Positions 8,215 to 19,904 are shown, counted from the stretch's first letter. The stretch: DNA of 64,000 nucleotides from an uncultured Clostridia bacterium (GCA_947626145.1 CANQRB010000010.1:22575-86574); one strand, 5' to 3'. Numbers and translations are program-made. The notes: a model not told the origin generated them from the sequence alone.

Positions 8215-11200
8215 TTAGTTAGTGTGAGCAAGCTCAATGGCGGGCATGGACTCATAAGAGGGAGAGTCAATCCAGATCGTGTCGCTGGTCATACGCTTGC
8301 TTTCCGCATTTTCGGGATCGTCGGTTCTGTAGAACTGGGCCTTCATCTGAGCGGGGAGCAGGCTGGCGGCGGCGCAGTCGCTGTTGCCGGCCTTATCCTG
8401 AAGCTCGGCCTCCTTCTGAACGTCGGGCACGAAGATGAACATACCGTCGCTGATGTCGCTTACCTCACCGTCGGTGGGTATCTCGGCGAAGAGCAGACCG
8501 TATCCGTCAACCGGACGCTCCACAACGGACTCAGGAGTGGTGGTGTTGGCGTCGTCGTTGGTGACGAAGCGGCCCATTATCTGTACAAAGTTATAAACAG
8601 GGTCGCCGCGATAGGTGCCTACGATTACAAGGCTTCCGGCGGGAATGATCTCGTCCTCAAGCGTGGGATCGGCCGCCTTTTCTTCCTCGGTGTAAACCTC
8701 GCCGTACTGGTAGTCGGCGCTGAGTATGCCCACGGTGGCGTCGGAGTAGAAGTCAACTCTGTCGCCGGGGTAGCCGATGAGCTCGACCTTGCTTCCCTCG
8801 GGAACACCGGTCACAGCTACGGTCTCGGCGTCGTATGTCCAGATGCGGGTGTCGGCGGCGTCGGCGCCGGGCTTGTTGAAGTAGGTGAGGTAATAGCCCT
8901 TGCCCGCATCCGCAAGATTGGTATCAGCGGAGAAGGCGCCCTCCTTGGCGGTGAGGGTCAATGTCTCAGGCTCCCCGGCCTTGCCGGTGGCCTCGTCAAC
9001 CTTCGCAACCGTGCGGGTTACCTCAACCTTGAAGGTTCCCTCTGTGGGAGCGGGAGTTACCTTGATACCGGAAACAGCGGTCTTGGCGTTCATGGTAAAG
9101 GTGGCCGTGCCGTTGGCTGTTTCCAGCGTGTAATCCGTTTCGGGTATTGTTTTGTCATAGGCCACGCGCACCTGACCGGCGTTAACAAGATTTTCATCAA
9201 GGATGCCGCCCATGTTGTCATAGGCCTTTACCTGATACTCAAAGGCCATGTTGTTGGCGGAGCCGATAACGTCGAAGTATTCGTTGCCGTCGGTCACAAA
9301 GGCGATGGTTTCGCCGTTGCGCTTGATCTCATAGCCAAGTACGTCCGCGGAAGGATTGGTGAAGGTTATCTTCACGGTCTTTTCTATGTCGTACTCGGGA
9401 ACCTCGGGAGCGGTCTCGCCCTCGGCAACCTCGGGCATAGTGGGCTTGCGCTCAGCCTCGGGCAGGTCGATGAGGAGGTCTGCCGCGGCAGTGGTAGCGC
9501 CGGGAGCCACGGTGTGACCCGCAAGACGGAGCCTGTAGGACTCGTCGTTCAGGTACTGGATGGAGCGGGTCTCGGCGGGCTTGGCCTCGATAGCCTTAAC
9601 AACGTCCTCGCTGAGCCTCATGCCCCAGCTGTAGAAGAAGTCGCTGAGGTTCTTATTGGCAACGTCGCTGGCAATAAGGGCAATGCGCTCGTCGGGAGTG
9701 TAGGCAACGGTTTCGGCGCCTACCGTACGCTCCTTATAATCGCCCTTCTTCCAGGCGGTGAAGAATTTGTTGTAGAAATCAAAGGGATTGGCCTCATCAT
9801 ACGCCAGATGGAGCTGCCAGTACATGGCCAGCTGAACGAATACGTCGTTGGAGGTGCCGGGCCGTCTGGCGCTTACCTTGTCATATACCTGAGCGTACTT
9901 GTCGCTGAGCTCGAGACGGGTCTTGAGCTTGGTGGACTTGTCTCCGTCATAAGCCTGAAGGGCGATGGAGTAAATGTTGTTGGTCAGCTCGGCGCGGCCT
10001 ATCTTATCCATGTTGTGGCCGACCTCGTGACCGATGCCCCAGCCGAAGAGGCCGTTGCTCTCGTCAGTGTCGGTGAGGGTGGAGGTGGGCCGTCCTGTAA
10101 CAACTCCGCCAACGGAGCCCCAGCCAATGCCCACATGGTTGCCGGCGGCGTACATGAAGGCCTTGCCGAACATCTTCATGTAACGGATGTTCTGACGGCT
10201 CTCCATAACGTTGGGCTTGTCGGCGTCAAAGGTGATCTCGTCGATGCCCTGGATGGCGTTCACAACGTGCATGAACTCCTCCCAGGCGAGTACGTTGTTG
10301 TACAGGGTCTCGGCGGCCTCGTCGTCGCTTGCGCCGGTGGGGAAGATAGCGTTCTTCACCTGAGAAGCGGGCATGGACAGCAGGACGCTTGGCATGGAAA
10401 TCTCGGTGGAATTCAGAATTCTGTAGTCAAGACTGTTGTTGATATACGGAGGGGTTGTAACATAGTCCTTAAGTTCGGTTACGTAAGCGCTTATAGCGGC
10501 CTTGCGGGCCTCAACGCTCATTGTGTTCCAATCCTGGAGCTCAAGCATGGGAATGATCGTGGCGTTTTTGCCGCGCACATGGAGCTTGATCTGGTCGGGA
10601 TGTTCGCCGTCGTAGCGGATGTATACCGAACCGCCGCGCTCCGTGGAGTTGCCGCCCATATTGGGGAACTTAATGCGGTTGCGGCCTTTGTTCAGAGGAA
10701 CGGAGGTCTGCCATGCGTTGGCCTCGCCGTAATACTGGGTGCCAACAAGGGTCACGGGGTGTGTGTCGGCATCCTCGGGAAGCTGGGCGTAAACTACCAG
10801 CGCTCCGTCGGTCAGTTTGCCGCGGTCGGCACGGATGGCGTCGGGGCCGGACCAGCAGGCCACGCCGAGAGGCTGAAGGTCGCTGGCGCTCTGGCCAAAC
10901 TTGTTGGAATCTCTGCCGTTGCTGCGAGAGCGGAAGTCGCTCTTTACATAGCCGTCGGTGGACTTGCCGTTTAACAGAAGCGATGCAAGAGAAAGCTCAT
11001 CAAGAAGGCTGTCCTTGTCAACATAGTAGCCGTCGGAGTTGTTAGCCTGAGAACGGTAGTTGGCTATCTTTCCCTTGGTTTCGTCCACGTTAGCCTTGGC
11101 CTCGTCCGTAAGCTCGGTAAAGGCGTCGTCCTTGAACAGAGCGGCTATATCTTCGGCAAGGGTGTTGCCCTCGTAGAAGAAGAAGTCAGAGAAGGTGCGG

Positions 11201-13617
11201 ACATTGTATGCTTCCTGTTCGGTATCAACAACCATGAATTTCACGTTTGTCTTGTCAAAGGGGAAAATCATGTAACCGTTGATACGGTCGGATACATTAA
11301 CGCTGCCTTCTGTATAGGTGGTAGCCAAAGCGCGCATGGCTGTCCTTTGAGCTTCGTTGAGAGCATTGCCGCTCTTAAGCTGATCGATGTAGCTTGTAAT
11401 TTCGTTATATGCCGCCTCATCGTAAGTCCAGACTCTGTACAGACGGTGGTTGTTACGGTATGTGCCGTCAAGACGAGGGATAGCAAAGAGATAATTCATC
11501 TCATACTGCTGGTCAAACTCGAAAGCTATGCCGCCGTGCTGCCACCACTGTATGGACTGCCAATAGGTAAGAGGATTGTCATCATACAGAACTTTCGGGT
11601 CAAAGGTCTTGCCGTCAGCGGTCTCATTGGGGTCATAGCTGCTGTCCACAAGCCATACGTTTGTTATAGCGGTTTTCTTGTCCAGTCTGTCCTTGGTGGG
11701 AAGCTTGGGGAACTCGATCTTGCTTTCCTTAGGAGTACCGGTATAACGGTCGGACACGGGGCCGAGGCCCTTGTCGTTGCCGACGATGACAAAGATGCTG
11801 TGCTCGCTGTCATTTGTAAGGCCGGTCAGGGTCACGCTGAGAGTGGCCACGTCGGTTGCGCCTTCCTCGCCGGTGAGGCTGTATGCCGTGTAACCGGCAG
11901 CTTTGAGCTCGTCCTCATTTCTGTAAGAGGGATTTTCCGTAAGCACGCCGGTATCCTTGTAATAAACGCGGTAGAAGGAGGTGTTGTCAACTTCCTTCCA
12001 GGATACGCTCAGCTCGCCGCTCTTGACGGTGTTGTCATCCTCGCTGTTTTTAACAACGATCATGGTCGTCTTTTCAGTGGGCGGGCCGCTGGGCTCAGGA
12101 ATGGCGGTTATCGTTTCGGAGCGGATGCTCTCCCAACGTCCGGGACCCTCGTCGCCGCTTACGGCTGTGATGCAGAAGTTGTAGGGGGTCAGGTTGATCA
12201 GGCCGTCAACGGTACCCTTGTTGGTATCGAAGAATACCTGCTTCTCACCCTCACCGGGCTTTTTCGTGTTGGTGTAGTAGATTATGTAGCCGGTAACGTT
12301 GGGATAAGCGTCCCAGGTGAAGTCTATCTTCTCGTTGCCGGGGGCAGCGGTGAGACCGGTCACGGCCATGTTCTGGGAGGCGGGGTTCTCGGGAACGATG
12401 TCCTTAAGGAACTTGATCTCCTGAACTACGGCGAAGGTGGCCTTTCCGTCGGCGCCCTCTACCTTCTCAACATTGATGGTTACCTTCTTGACAGCCACGC
12501 GGCGGCCAAGGTTGATAACGATGTTGCTGCGGCCGGTGTCGCCGTCGGCGGCAAGGGGCTGAACCTCTTCGGGCGTTTCGGTGTTGAAGGGAACCTCCAC
12601 AAAGAAGGTTTCCTTAGTGTCCAGATCCTCGCACTCCACCTTGGCCAGACCGGCGGTAATAGCGCCGGTGACGGAGGGGCTTACGATCTCGATCTGCTCC
12701 ATCTCCACAGGCTCCTCAAAGGTGATGGGGATGGCCACAGGCTCGTCATTCTTGGAGCTGAAAGCGATGGTCTCGGCGTTGTTCTCGGCAAAGAGGTTGG
12801 CCACGTCGCCGGAAACGTCCAAAGTCTGCTCCATCTCTTCCTGAATTTTCTTAACCTCTATGACCTTTGTCATGATAAGGTTGGTGTCATAAATCTCGAT
12901 GGGCTCGTTTGCAAAGCCCGGGCCGCCCTTTTCCTGCGCGGCCTGATGGTTGACATACATGAGGTCAACGATGTCGATTTTGCCGTCACCGTTCAGGTCG
13001 TAAAGGGCGATGTCCTCGGCGGTCTCGCTGCCAAGGGCGCTGCTTATGGCGTCGATGTCGGCCTGATCGATGAGCTCATCGCCGGTAACGTCTCCGAGAG
13101 AGAAGGTGTTGCCGTCCGTACCCAATACGGCTCTCTTGGAATATTTGTCAATTACGATGGGTTCAGAGGTGTAATTCTTATACCCGTCGCCGGTGTACTC
13201 AAGCACGTAATAGGACTCTTTTTCACCTTCTGCGACAGGTTCGTTGACCGGCAGGTTGTTGAACAGTACGTCCATATAGCCGATTTCCTGCTCGGTTGTG
13301 AGCTGAACACCGTCGGTGTTCTTGAGGGTAACAACGGTATCAGCTGAGGTGTTGCCGTTGATTTTCGCCTCGCGAAGCAATGTTCCATTTTCATCACGAA
13401 GGAAAACGTTGATGTTTTTGGTGCTGACTAAGTCCGTGCGCTGAGGGTAGTCAAATCTCAGCGTGGCAGTGATCGTGCCGTAAGACTCCACAACAGTCTC
13501 GGTACCGGTACCGGGTTCGGGGGCCGCCTCCTCCGCAAAGCTCGCCATGGGCGCCATGGTGAACACGAAGGCAAGACAGATCACTAATGCCAGAAGTCTC
13601 GTCTTTTTCACATACAT
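8215..13617 (-). CDS. Very large secreted M60-family (enhancin-like) metallopeptidase with dockerin-like, Fn3-like and discoidin-like regions
   Basis: Signal peptide; GHEVGHNMDKIGRAE = HEXXHX8E; paired Ca-binding repeats GDVTGDELIDQADIDAIS...YDLNGDGKIDIVDLMYV; Fn3-like NMAVTGLTAAPGNEKIDFTWDAYPNVTGYIIYY. Confidence 0.87.
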   Translation of the reverse strand: MYVKKTRLLALVICLAFVFTMAPMASFAEEAAPEPGTGTETVVESYGTITATLRFDYPQRTDLVSTKNINVFLRDENGTLLREAKINGNTSADTVVTLKNTDGVQLTTEQEIGYMDVLFNNLPVNEPVAEGEKESYYVLEYTGDGYKNYTSEPIVIDKYSKRAVLGTDGNTFSLGDVTGDELIDQADIDAISSALGSETAEDIALYDLNGDGKIDIVDLMYVNHQAAQEKGGPGFANEPIEIYDTNLIMTKVIEVKKIQEEMEQTLDVSGDVANLFAENNAETIAFSSKNDEPVAIPITFEEPVEMEQIEIVSPSVTGAITAGLAKVECEDLDTKETFFVEVPFNTETPEEVQPLAADGDTGRSNIVINLGRRVAVKKVTINVEKVEGADGKATFAVVQEIKFLKDIVPENPASQNMAVTGLTAAPGNEKIDFTWDAYPNVTGYIIYYTNTKKPGEGEKQVFFDTNKGTVDGLINLTPYNFCITAVSGDEGPGRWESIRSETITAIPEPSGPPTEKTTMIVVKNSEDDNTVKSGELSVSWKEVDNTSFYRVYYKDTGVLTENPSYRNEDELKAAGYTAYSLTGEEGATDVATLSVTLTGLTNDSEHSIFVIVGNDKGLGPVSDRYTGTPKESKIEFPKLPTKDRLDKKTAITNVWLVDSSYDPNETADGKTFDPKVLYDDNPLTYWQSIQWWQHGGIAFEFDQQYEMNYLFAIPRLDGTYRNNHRLYRVWTYDEAAYNEITSYIDQLKSGNALNEAQRTAMRALATTYTEGSVNVSDRINGYMIFPFDKTNVKFMVVDTEQEAYNVRTFSDFFFYEGNTLAEDIAALFKDDAFTELTDEAKANVDETKGKIANYRSQANNSDGYYVDKDSLLDELSLASLLLNGKSTDGYVKSDFRSRSNGRDSNKFGQSASDLQPLGVACWSGPDAIRADRGKLTDGALVVYAQLPEDADTHPVTLVGTQYYGEANAWQTSVPLNKGRNRIKFPNMGGNSTERGGSVYIRYDGEHPDQIKLHVRGKNATIIPMLELQDWNTMSVEARKAAISAYVTELKDYVTTPPYINNSLDYRILNSTEISMPSVLLSMPASQVKNAIFPTGASDDEAAETLYNNVLAWEEFMHVVNAIQGIDEITFDADKPNVMESRQNIRYMKMFGKAFMYAAGNHVGIGWGSVGGVVTGRPTSTLTDTDESNGLFGWGIGHEVGHNMDKIGRAELTNNIYSIALQAYDGDKSTKLKTRLELSDKYAQVYDKVSARRPGTSNDVFVQLAMYWQLHLAYDEANPFDFYNKFFTAWKKGDYKERTVGAETVAYTPDERIALIASDVANKNLSDFFYSWGMRLSEDVVKAIEAKPAETRSIQYLNDESYRLRLAGHTVAPGATTAAADLLIDLPEAERKPTMPEVAEGETAPEVPEYDIEKTVKITFTNPSADVLGYEIKRNGETIAFVTDGNEYFDVIGSANNMAFEYQVKAYDNMGGILDENLVNAGQVRVAYDKTIPETDYTLETANGTATFTMNAKTAVSGIKVTPAPTEGTFKVEVTRTVAKVDEATGKAGEPETLTLTAKEGAFSADTNLADAGKGYYLTYFNKPGADAADTRIWTYDAETVAVTGVPEGSKVELIGYPGDRVDFYSDATVGILSADYQYGEVYTEEEKAADPTLEDEIIPAGSLVIVGTYRGDPVYNFVQIMGRFVTNDDANTTTPESVVERPVDGYGLLFAEIPTDGEVSDISDGMFIFVPDVQKEAELQDKAGNSDCAAASLLPAQMKAQFYRTDDPENAESKRMTSDTIWIDSPSYESMPAIELAHTN

Positions 13618-13959
13618 TTCTCCTTTACATTTTTAGTCAACACCGCACAAAGACCGCCGATCGCCGCTCTGTAATTTACTTTAAACGCTTCCGTAATTTA
13701 AAGAAATTTAAAGGACGATCACACAATACCGTATAAAACCGGTGCCCGGTATGGGGGCGGTTCCGGTGAGGTGCTGCTTTAACTGATTTGGGCGGTTAAC
13801 GCCACAGGTATTATATCATATAAACGGTAATAATGCAACATAATTTTTCCAAAATGAGAAGGATTTTTTTAATAAATGTTGTATATTTTACTATATAAGA
13901 TGTTGTTTAGTATACTACACATTGTGTTTGAATACAATATGGCATAAGGAGGCGGGAAC

Positions 13960-14397
13960 ATGACGAATTATCGCGGGAGCGCCGGACAGAACCGGCATTT
14001 GAAAATGGCGGCCATATTCGGCGCGCTGGCCGTTCTGACTTTGGCGGTGACCCGCTGCGGCGGCAGGGGAGAATACATAGGCACCTTTGACCTGAGTCAC
14101 TATTGCCTTGAGGTCTGGAACGGCAGCCATATTTGCGGCAATTCCGCCTACGGCTGCGGGGGCGACAGACTTGTCCCCGGCAAATCACTGGCCGTGCCCG
14201 CCGACGTGCTCGAAAAATACCCCGTCGGCACCAAGGTTGTGCTGGTTTATCCCGACGGTAAGGAGGAACACCTGATCATACAGGACACCGGACGGGCCCT
14301 TGGTGAGCTTGGGCGGCTGGATATGCCGGTGTACTCCCACAGCGAGGCCTTGGAGCTTGGCGTGGTGGAGAATGTGAAGCTTTATGCGGCAAAATGA
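13960..14397 (+). CDS. Hypothetical exported protein with 3D/RlpA-like C-terminus
   Basis: N-terminal TM; KSLAVPADVLEKYPVGTKVVLVYPDGKEEHLIIQDTGRA resembles 3D-domain proteins. Confidence 0.55.
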   Translation: MTNYRGSAGQNRHLKMAAIFGALAVLTLAVTRCGGRGEYIGTFDLSHYCLEVWNGSHICGNSAYGCGGDRLVPGKSLAVPADVLEKYPVGTKVVLVYPDGKEEHLIIQDTGRALGELGRLDMPVYSHSEALELGVVENVKLYAAK

Positions 14398-14414
14398 AAA
14401 ATGTAAAATGGGGG

Positions 14415-14732
14415 GTAAAAAACTCGCAATGTAATCTGGAGGCACAGGGGCTGTCCAAAAAAATCGTGCAGAACGGACGAAAATCAGCCCGCGCAGGCGG
14501 CCCATGCCGCCGAGCAGGCCCTCCCGACGGCGTACAAAGGTACGCCGAGAGGTGATGTTCGTTCGTAGTTCAAGGGCACAAAAACAAAAGAAAAACCGTC
14601 GTTTCGAAAAACGGCGGTTTTTCCACATTAATTCATGGGTTTAATTTTATTGTCGGACTTAACAACACGTAAATTTCGCTCATATAATGGCTTTCAGCCC
14701 TTGAACGGTCTGCGCCATTTTTTTACAGCCCC
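14415..14732. repeat. ~0.3 kb interspersed element, copy 1 (imperfect terminal inverted repeats)
   Basis: Aligns nearly end to end with 18648-18965; ends GGGGCTGTCCAAAAAAATCGTGCAGA (14447) / TCTGCGCCATTTTTTTACAGCCCC (14732). Confidence 0.8.
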
Positions 14733-14748
14733 TATTTTAATGGCAAAT

Positions 14749-16122
<1,374 letters not shown>

Positions 16123-16282
16123 TTACCCCGCCCGCCTTCACTGTCGGACAGGGCCGCGCCGAAACGGCCTTCACCCCTTTGTGACCGCCATCTCCACACT
16201 TTGAAAAAAATTATACCACAGGTTTCACAAAATTGCAAGTTTTTTTATTGCAAAAATTATGCAAAAAATTTCTCTTTTTCTA

Positions 16283-16335
16283 TTGACATACGTATGAATA
16301 TGTGATACTATGAATATATGAACAGTTGTTCACAT
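16283..16335 (+). promoter_or_regulatory. Promoter and ArsR/SmtB-type operator for the metal-efflux operon
   Basis: TTGACA-17-TACTAT, followed by imperfect palindrome ATATGAACAGTTGTTCACAT (16316-16335). Confidence 0.7.
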
Positions 16336-16354
16336 GATGAGAGGAGGAATTAAA

Positions 16355-16750
16355 ATGACGGATAATTACAGCAATCTCGAAGAAAACAACGTTGACCGCT
16401 GCGAGGAGACCGTCACCCATGGCGATAAGGTGGAGCGGGCCAAAAGTCTGCTGCCCGACGACGATATGCTTTTTGAGCTGAGCGAGTTTTTCAAGCTCTT
16501 CGGCGACAGCACGAGGATAAAGATACTTGAAACCCTGAACGGCAGCGAGCTGTGCGTCTGTGACATTTCGGCGGTGGTTGGGGTCAGCCAGTCCGGCGTC
16601 AGCCACCAGCTCCGGCTGCTTCGCCAAAACAGGCTTGTCAAGACCACAAAGGTGGGCAAGGAAAGCTATTACACCCTCGACGATGAGCACATCGGCGATA
16701 TAATAAAGATAGGTATGAACCACATCAACGAGAGGAGGGCGGGCCTGTGA
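16355..16750 (+). CDS. ArsR/SmtB-family metalloregulator
   Basis: ELCVCDISAVVGVSQSGVSHQLRLLRQNRLV wHTH; RBS GAGGAGG; overlaps ATPase gene. Confidence 0.93.
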   Translation: MTDNYSNLEENNVDRCEETVTHGDKVERAKSLLPDDDMLFELSEFFKLFGDSTRIKILETLNGSELCVCDISAVVGVSQSGVSHQLRLLRQNRLVKTTKVGKESYYTLDDEHIGDIIKIGMNHINERRAGL

Positions 16751-18618
16751 GCAAGCATGAACACGAGCATGAGCATGAGCACGGCTGCTGCTGCGGCTGT
16801 GACCACTGCCACGAGGATGAGCATGAAAGCAAATTCCTTCTTCCCCGGCTCCTGATCGCTTTTATCCTGATGGCCGTGGCATGGGTTTTGGAGAAACATG
16901 TGAGCTGGTATTTCACTTTGCCCGTTTACATTATTGCATACGCCGTGGCCGGATATGACACGGTCATAAGCGCGGTCAGGGGACTGCTCAAAGGACACGG
17001 CTTCGACGAGTGCTTCCTCATGACCGTGGCCACGGTGGGAGCCTTTTGCATCGGCGACTTCACCGAGGGCGTGGCGGTAATGATATTCTACGGCCTTGGC
17101 GAGTATATTCAGGATCTGGCCGTGGACAGGAGCAGCGGCAGCATTAATTCCCTTATACGTATGCGGCCCGACCATGCGGCCATCTACGAAAACGGCGTAA
17201 AAACCGTGGTTTCCCCCTCCGAGGTAAAGGTGGGTCAGGTCATTGCCGTTGCCCCAGGCGAGCGCGTGCCCCTTGACGGGGTTCTCCTTTCTCCCGCCGC
17301 CACAGCCGACACTCAGGCCGTCACCGGCGAGAGTGTTCCTCGGGACTACTCCGAGGGCGACGAGATAATTTCGGGCATAATCAATATGAAGTCCGAGATA
17401 TTGATAAAGGTCACCCACGCCCTCAAGGACTCCTCCACGGAGCGCATTTTCCGCATGGTGACGGAGGCCAGAGAAAAAAAGAGCCGCAGCGAACGGTTCA
17501 TAACCCGCTTTGCGAAGATATACACCCCCGCCGTGGTGGGCGCGGCGGCGTTACTGGCCTTTATCCCGCCGATTTTTCTGGGAAATTTTGCCGAATGGCT
17601 CCATCGCGGCCTGATCTTCCTTGTGGCATCCTGCCCCTGCGCGATTGTGCTGAGCGTACCCCTGACCTATTTTGCGGGCATGGGTCTTGCCTCGAGGAAC
17701 GGCGTGCTTTTCAAGGGCGGGGCCTACCTTGAGCGTCTGGCCGGTATTGATACCGTGGCCTTTGACAAGACGGGCACCCTTACCGTTGGACGTCCGGAGA
17801 TAGTAAAAGTCTGTCCGGCTTCCGGCCTTACCGAGGCGGAGCTTTTGCATCTGGCGGCCCACGCCGAGTCAAAGTCGGAGCACCCCATAGCCGCCGCCAT
17901 AGCCGCAAAGGGCACCTGCGACAGCTGTGAGGTAACGGATTTCACCGAACTCACAGGCGGCATATCCGCCAAGGTCAACAGTATACAGCTTGTGGCCGGC
18001 AATACCGCTCTCACCGGCGTTGAGAACGACGGCCCCTACACCGCCGTCCATGTGCTGCGGGACGGGGAGTATATCGGCTCGGTCTATCTGGCCGACACCC
18101 CGAGGGAGGATGCGGCGTCGGCGGTCAGTGAGCTTAAACGCATGAAGATTACTCCGGTCATGATAACCGGCGACAACGCCTCCGCGGCGGATGAGACAGC
18201 GGCGAGGCTCGGCGTCGCCAAGGTGTATTCGCAGGTGCTGCCCGAGGAAAAGCTCAGCATAATTAAGGGCCTCAACGGCACGGTGGCCTTTGTGGGCGAC
18301 GGCATCAACGACGCTCCGGCCCTGAGCGGAGCGGACATAGGCATCGCCATGGGCGGTATGGGCCGCGAGGCGGCAATGGAGGCCGCCGACGTGGTTATAA
18401 TGGATGACGCGCCCTCAAAGGTGCCGCTGGCGGTGCGCATCGCCGGAAAAGTGAATAAGACTGCCGTTTTCAACATCGTCTTTGCCTTGAGCTTCAAGGC
18501 CCTTGTTTTGATACTCGGGGCGCTGGGCATAGCGAATATGTGGCTTGCGGTGTTCGCCGACGTTGGCGTGGCGCTAATCGCCGTGGCCGTGGCCGTTCTG
18601 CGGTGCAGAAAGGTATAA
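16747..18618 (+). CDS. P1B-type heavy-metal (Zn/Cd/Co) exporting ATPase with His/Cys-rich N-terminus
   Basis: SCPCAIVLSVP, DKTGTLT, GDGINDAPAL; N-terminus MSKHEHEHEHEHGCCCGCDHCHEDEHES. Confidence 0.95.
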   Translation: MSKHEHEHEHEHGCCCGCDHCHEDEHESKFLLPRLLIAFILMAVAWVLEKHVSWYFTLPVYIIAYAVAGYDTVISAVRGLLKGHGFDECFLMTVATVGAFCIGDFTEGVAVMIFYGLGEYIQDLAVDRSSGSINSLIRMRPDHAAIYENGVKTVVSPSEVKVGQVIAVAPGERVPLDGVLLSPAATADTQAVTGESVPRDYSEGDEIISGIINMKSEILIKVTHALKDSSTERIFRMVTEAREKKSRSERFITRFAKIYTPAVVGAAALLAFIPPIFLGNFAEWLHRGLIFLVASCPCAIVLSVPLTYFAGMGLASRNGVLFKGGAYLERLAGIDTVAFDKTGTLTVGRPEIVKVCPASGLTEAELLHLAAHAESKSEHPIAAAIAAKGTCDSCEVTDFTELTGGISAKVNSIQLVAGNTALTGVENDGPYTAVHVLRDGEYIGSVYLADTPREDAASAVSELKRMKITPVMITGDNASAADETAARLGVAKVYSQVLPEEKLSIIKGLNGTVAFVGDGINDAPALSGADIGIAMGGMGREAAMEAADVVIMDDAPSKVPLAVRIAGKVNKTAVFNIVFALSFKALVLILGALGIANMWLAVFADVGVALIAVAVAVLRCRKV

Positions 18619-18647
18619 TATATAAGTAAAAATATAAGTTCGGAGCC

Positions 18648-18965
18648 GTAAAAAAACTCACAATGTAATCCGGAGGCACTGGGGCTGTCCAAAAAATCGT
18701 GCAGAACGGACGAAAATCAGCCCGCGCAGGCGGCCCCTGCCGCCGAGCAGGCCCTCCCGACGGCGTACACAGGTACGCCGAGTGGTGATTTTCGTTCGTA
18801 GTTCAAGGGCATAAATTATAAAGAAAAACCGCCGTTTCAAAAAACGGCGGTTTTTCCACATTAGTCATAACTATTTAACTTTTGTCATTTGACTTTTCAA
18901 CACTTAAGTTTGTTTTAAATTAATCCCTATGCCCTTGAACGATCTGCGCCATTTTTTTACAGCCC
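18648..18965. repeat. ~0.3 kb interspersed element, copy 2
   Basis: Homologous to 14415-14732, same orientation; internal IR GTTCAAGGGCATA/TATGCCCTTGAAC; terminator-like hairpin AAAACCGCCGTTT...AAACGGCGGTTTT. Confidence 0.8.
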
Positions 18966-19814
18966 TCACTTTTTGTTGGCCATTTTGCGGTGTTCGCTTG
19001 GACTGTGGCCGAAAAACTCGCGAAAGGCCGTGGAAAAGTACAGCTGATCCTCATATCCCGAGGACTGGGCTATCTGACCGATTGGCAGGTTTGTCTCTGT
19101 CAGCAGCCGGGCGGCGTTGTTCATCCGATAGGTGCGGATGTACTGCTTGGGAGAGACGCCAAGCTTTTCCTTGAACAGGCGGCAGAGGTAGCTCCGGTTC
19201 ACTCCCACATAAGCGCTGAGCTCGCTGACGGTTATGGCGCTGTGATAGTGGAAGGTGTGGATGTAGTTCAGTGCGAACTTTACATAATCCTCGGCCATGG
19301 TCATGGGCTGGGGCTTTTTTGTCGCGAAGGCCGACAGAGCGTCCATAAGCCGGCCGTATACCTTGTAGGGGTTCAGGGTTTCGGTTTCGGCCAGACGCAG
19401 CATGGCCTCGCCGGCGGCGGTGTTGTTCCTGATAACGGGGATTTCTCTGGTAAATTCCGTGGAGCTGAGATAGCCCTCCACCGCCGAGCCCGAAAACTCC
19501 ACCCACGAATATTCCCAGGGATCGCTGCCGTCCGCCTTGTAAAAGGTCACATCCTTGGGATATATCAGAAAGGCGTCCCCCGGCCCGAGCTCGAACTCTC
19601 CGCCGTCCGTTTTATATACGCCCTTCCCCCTGTGGATATAGTGAATGAGGTGATTGGAGCGCACAAAGTTGCCGATGGAATAATTCGGCCGGCAGTCCTC
19701 GTGGCCGTACTGAATGGCGTTGAAGTCCACAAAGTCCCGAAATCTGTTTATGACGGTTTTTCTCATAAGCTCACCTCCCAGGACAATTATAGTATTTTTG
19801 GAGAGATAAGTCAA
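18966..19814 (-). CDS. AraC-family transcriptional regulator
   Basis: Cupin-like N-terminus; C-terminal SELSAYVGVNRSYLCRLFKEKLGVSPKQYIRTYRMNNAARLL; divergent from the GH105 gene. Confidence 0.92.
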   Translation of the reverse strand: MTYLSKNTIIVLGGELMRKTVINRFRDFVDFNAIQYGHEDCRPNYSIGNFVRSNHLIHYIHRGKGVYKTDGGEFELGPGDAFLIYPKDVTFYKADGSDPWEYSWVEFSGSAVEGYLSSTEFTREIPVIRNNTAAGEAMLRLAETETLNPYKVYGRLMDALSAFATKKPQPMTMAEDYVKFALNYIHTFHYHSAITVSELSAYVGVNRSYLCRLFKEKLGVSPKQYIRTYRMNNAARLLTETNLPIGQIAQSSGYEDQLYFSTAFREFFGHSPSEHRKMANKK

Positions 19815-19904
19815 TACTTATGTCACAAAATCCAATATTTTTATAACAAACTCTTATGGATAATTTACGGTTTTTAATGTATCATTAAAACGTGAGGTGA
19901 GAGT

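Noticed and set aside
8224-10974. 916-aa plus-strand ORF (and 666-aa ORF 11347-13347) antisense to the M60 gene
   Set aside because: Gly/Val/Ala/Leu-rich composition, no RBS or domain logic; a stop-free antisense frame caused by GC-rich codon bias of the real gene
18658-18861. Conserved small ORF MWKNRRF.KRRFFF...LELRT.IT.RRT.VRRREGLLGG.GRLRGLIFVRSARFF in both 0.3 kb elements
   Set aside because: Conservation is explained by the DNA repeat itself; Arg-rich low-complexity, starts in a terminator hairpin, no RBS
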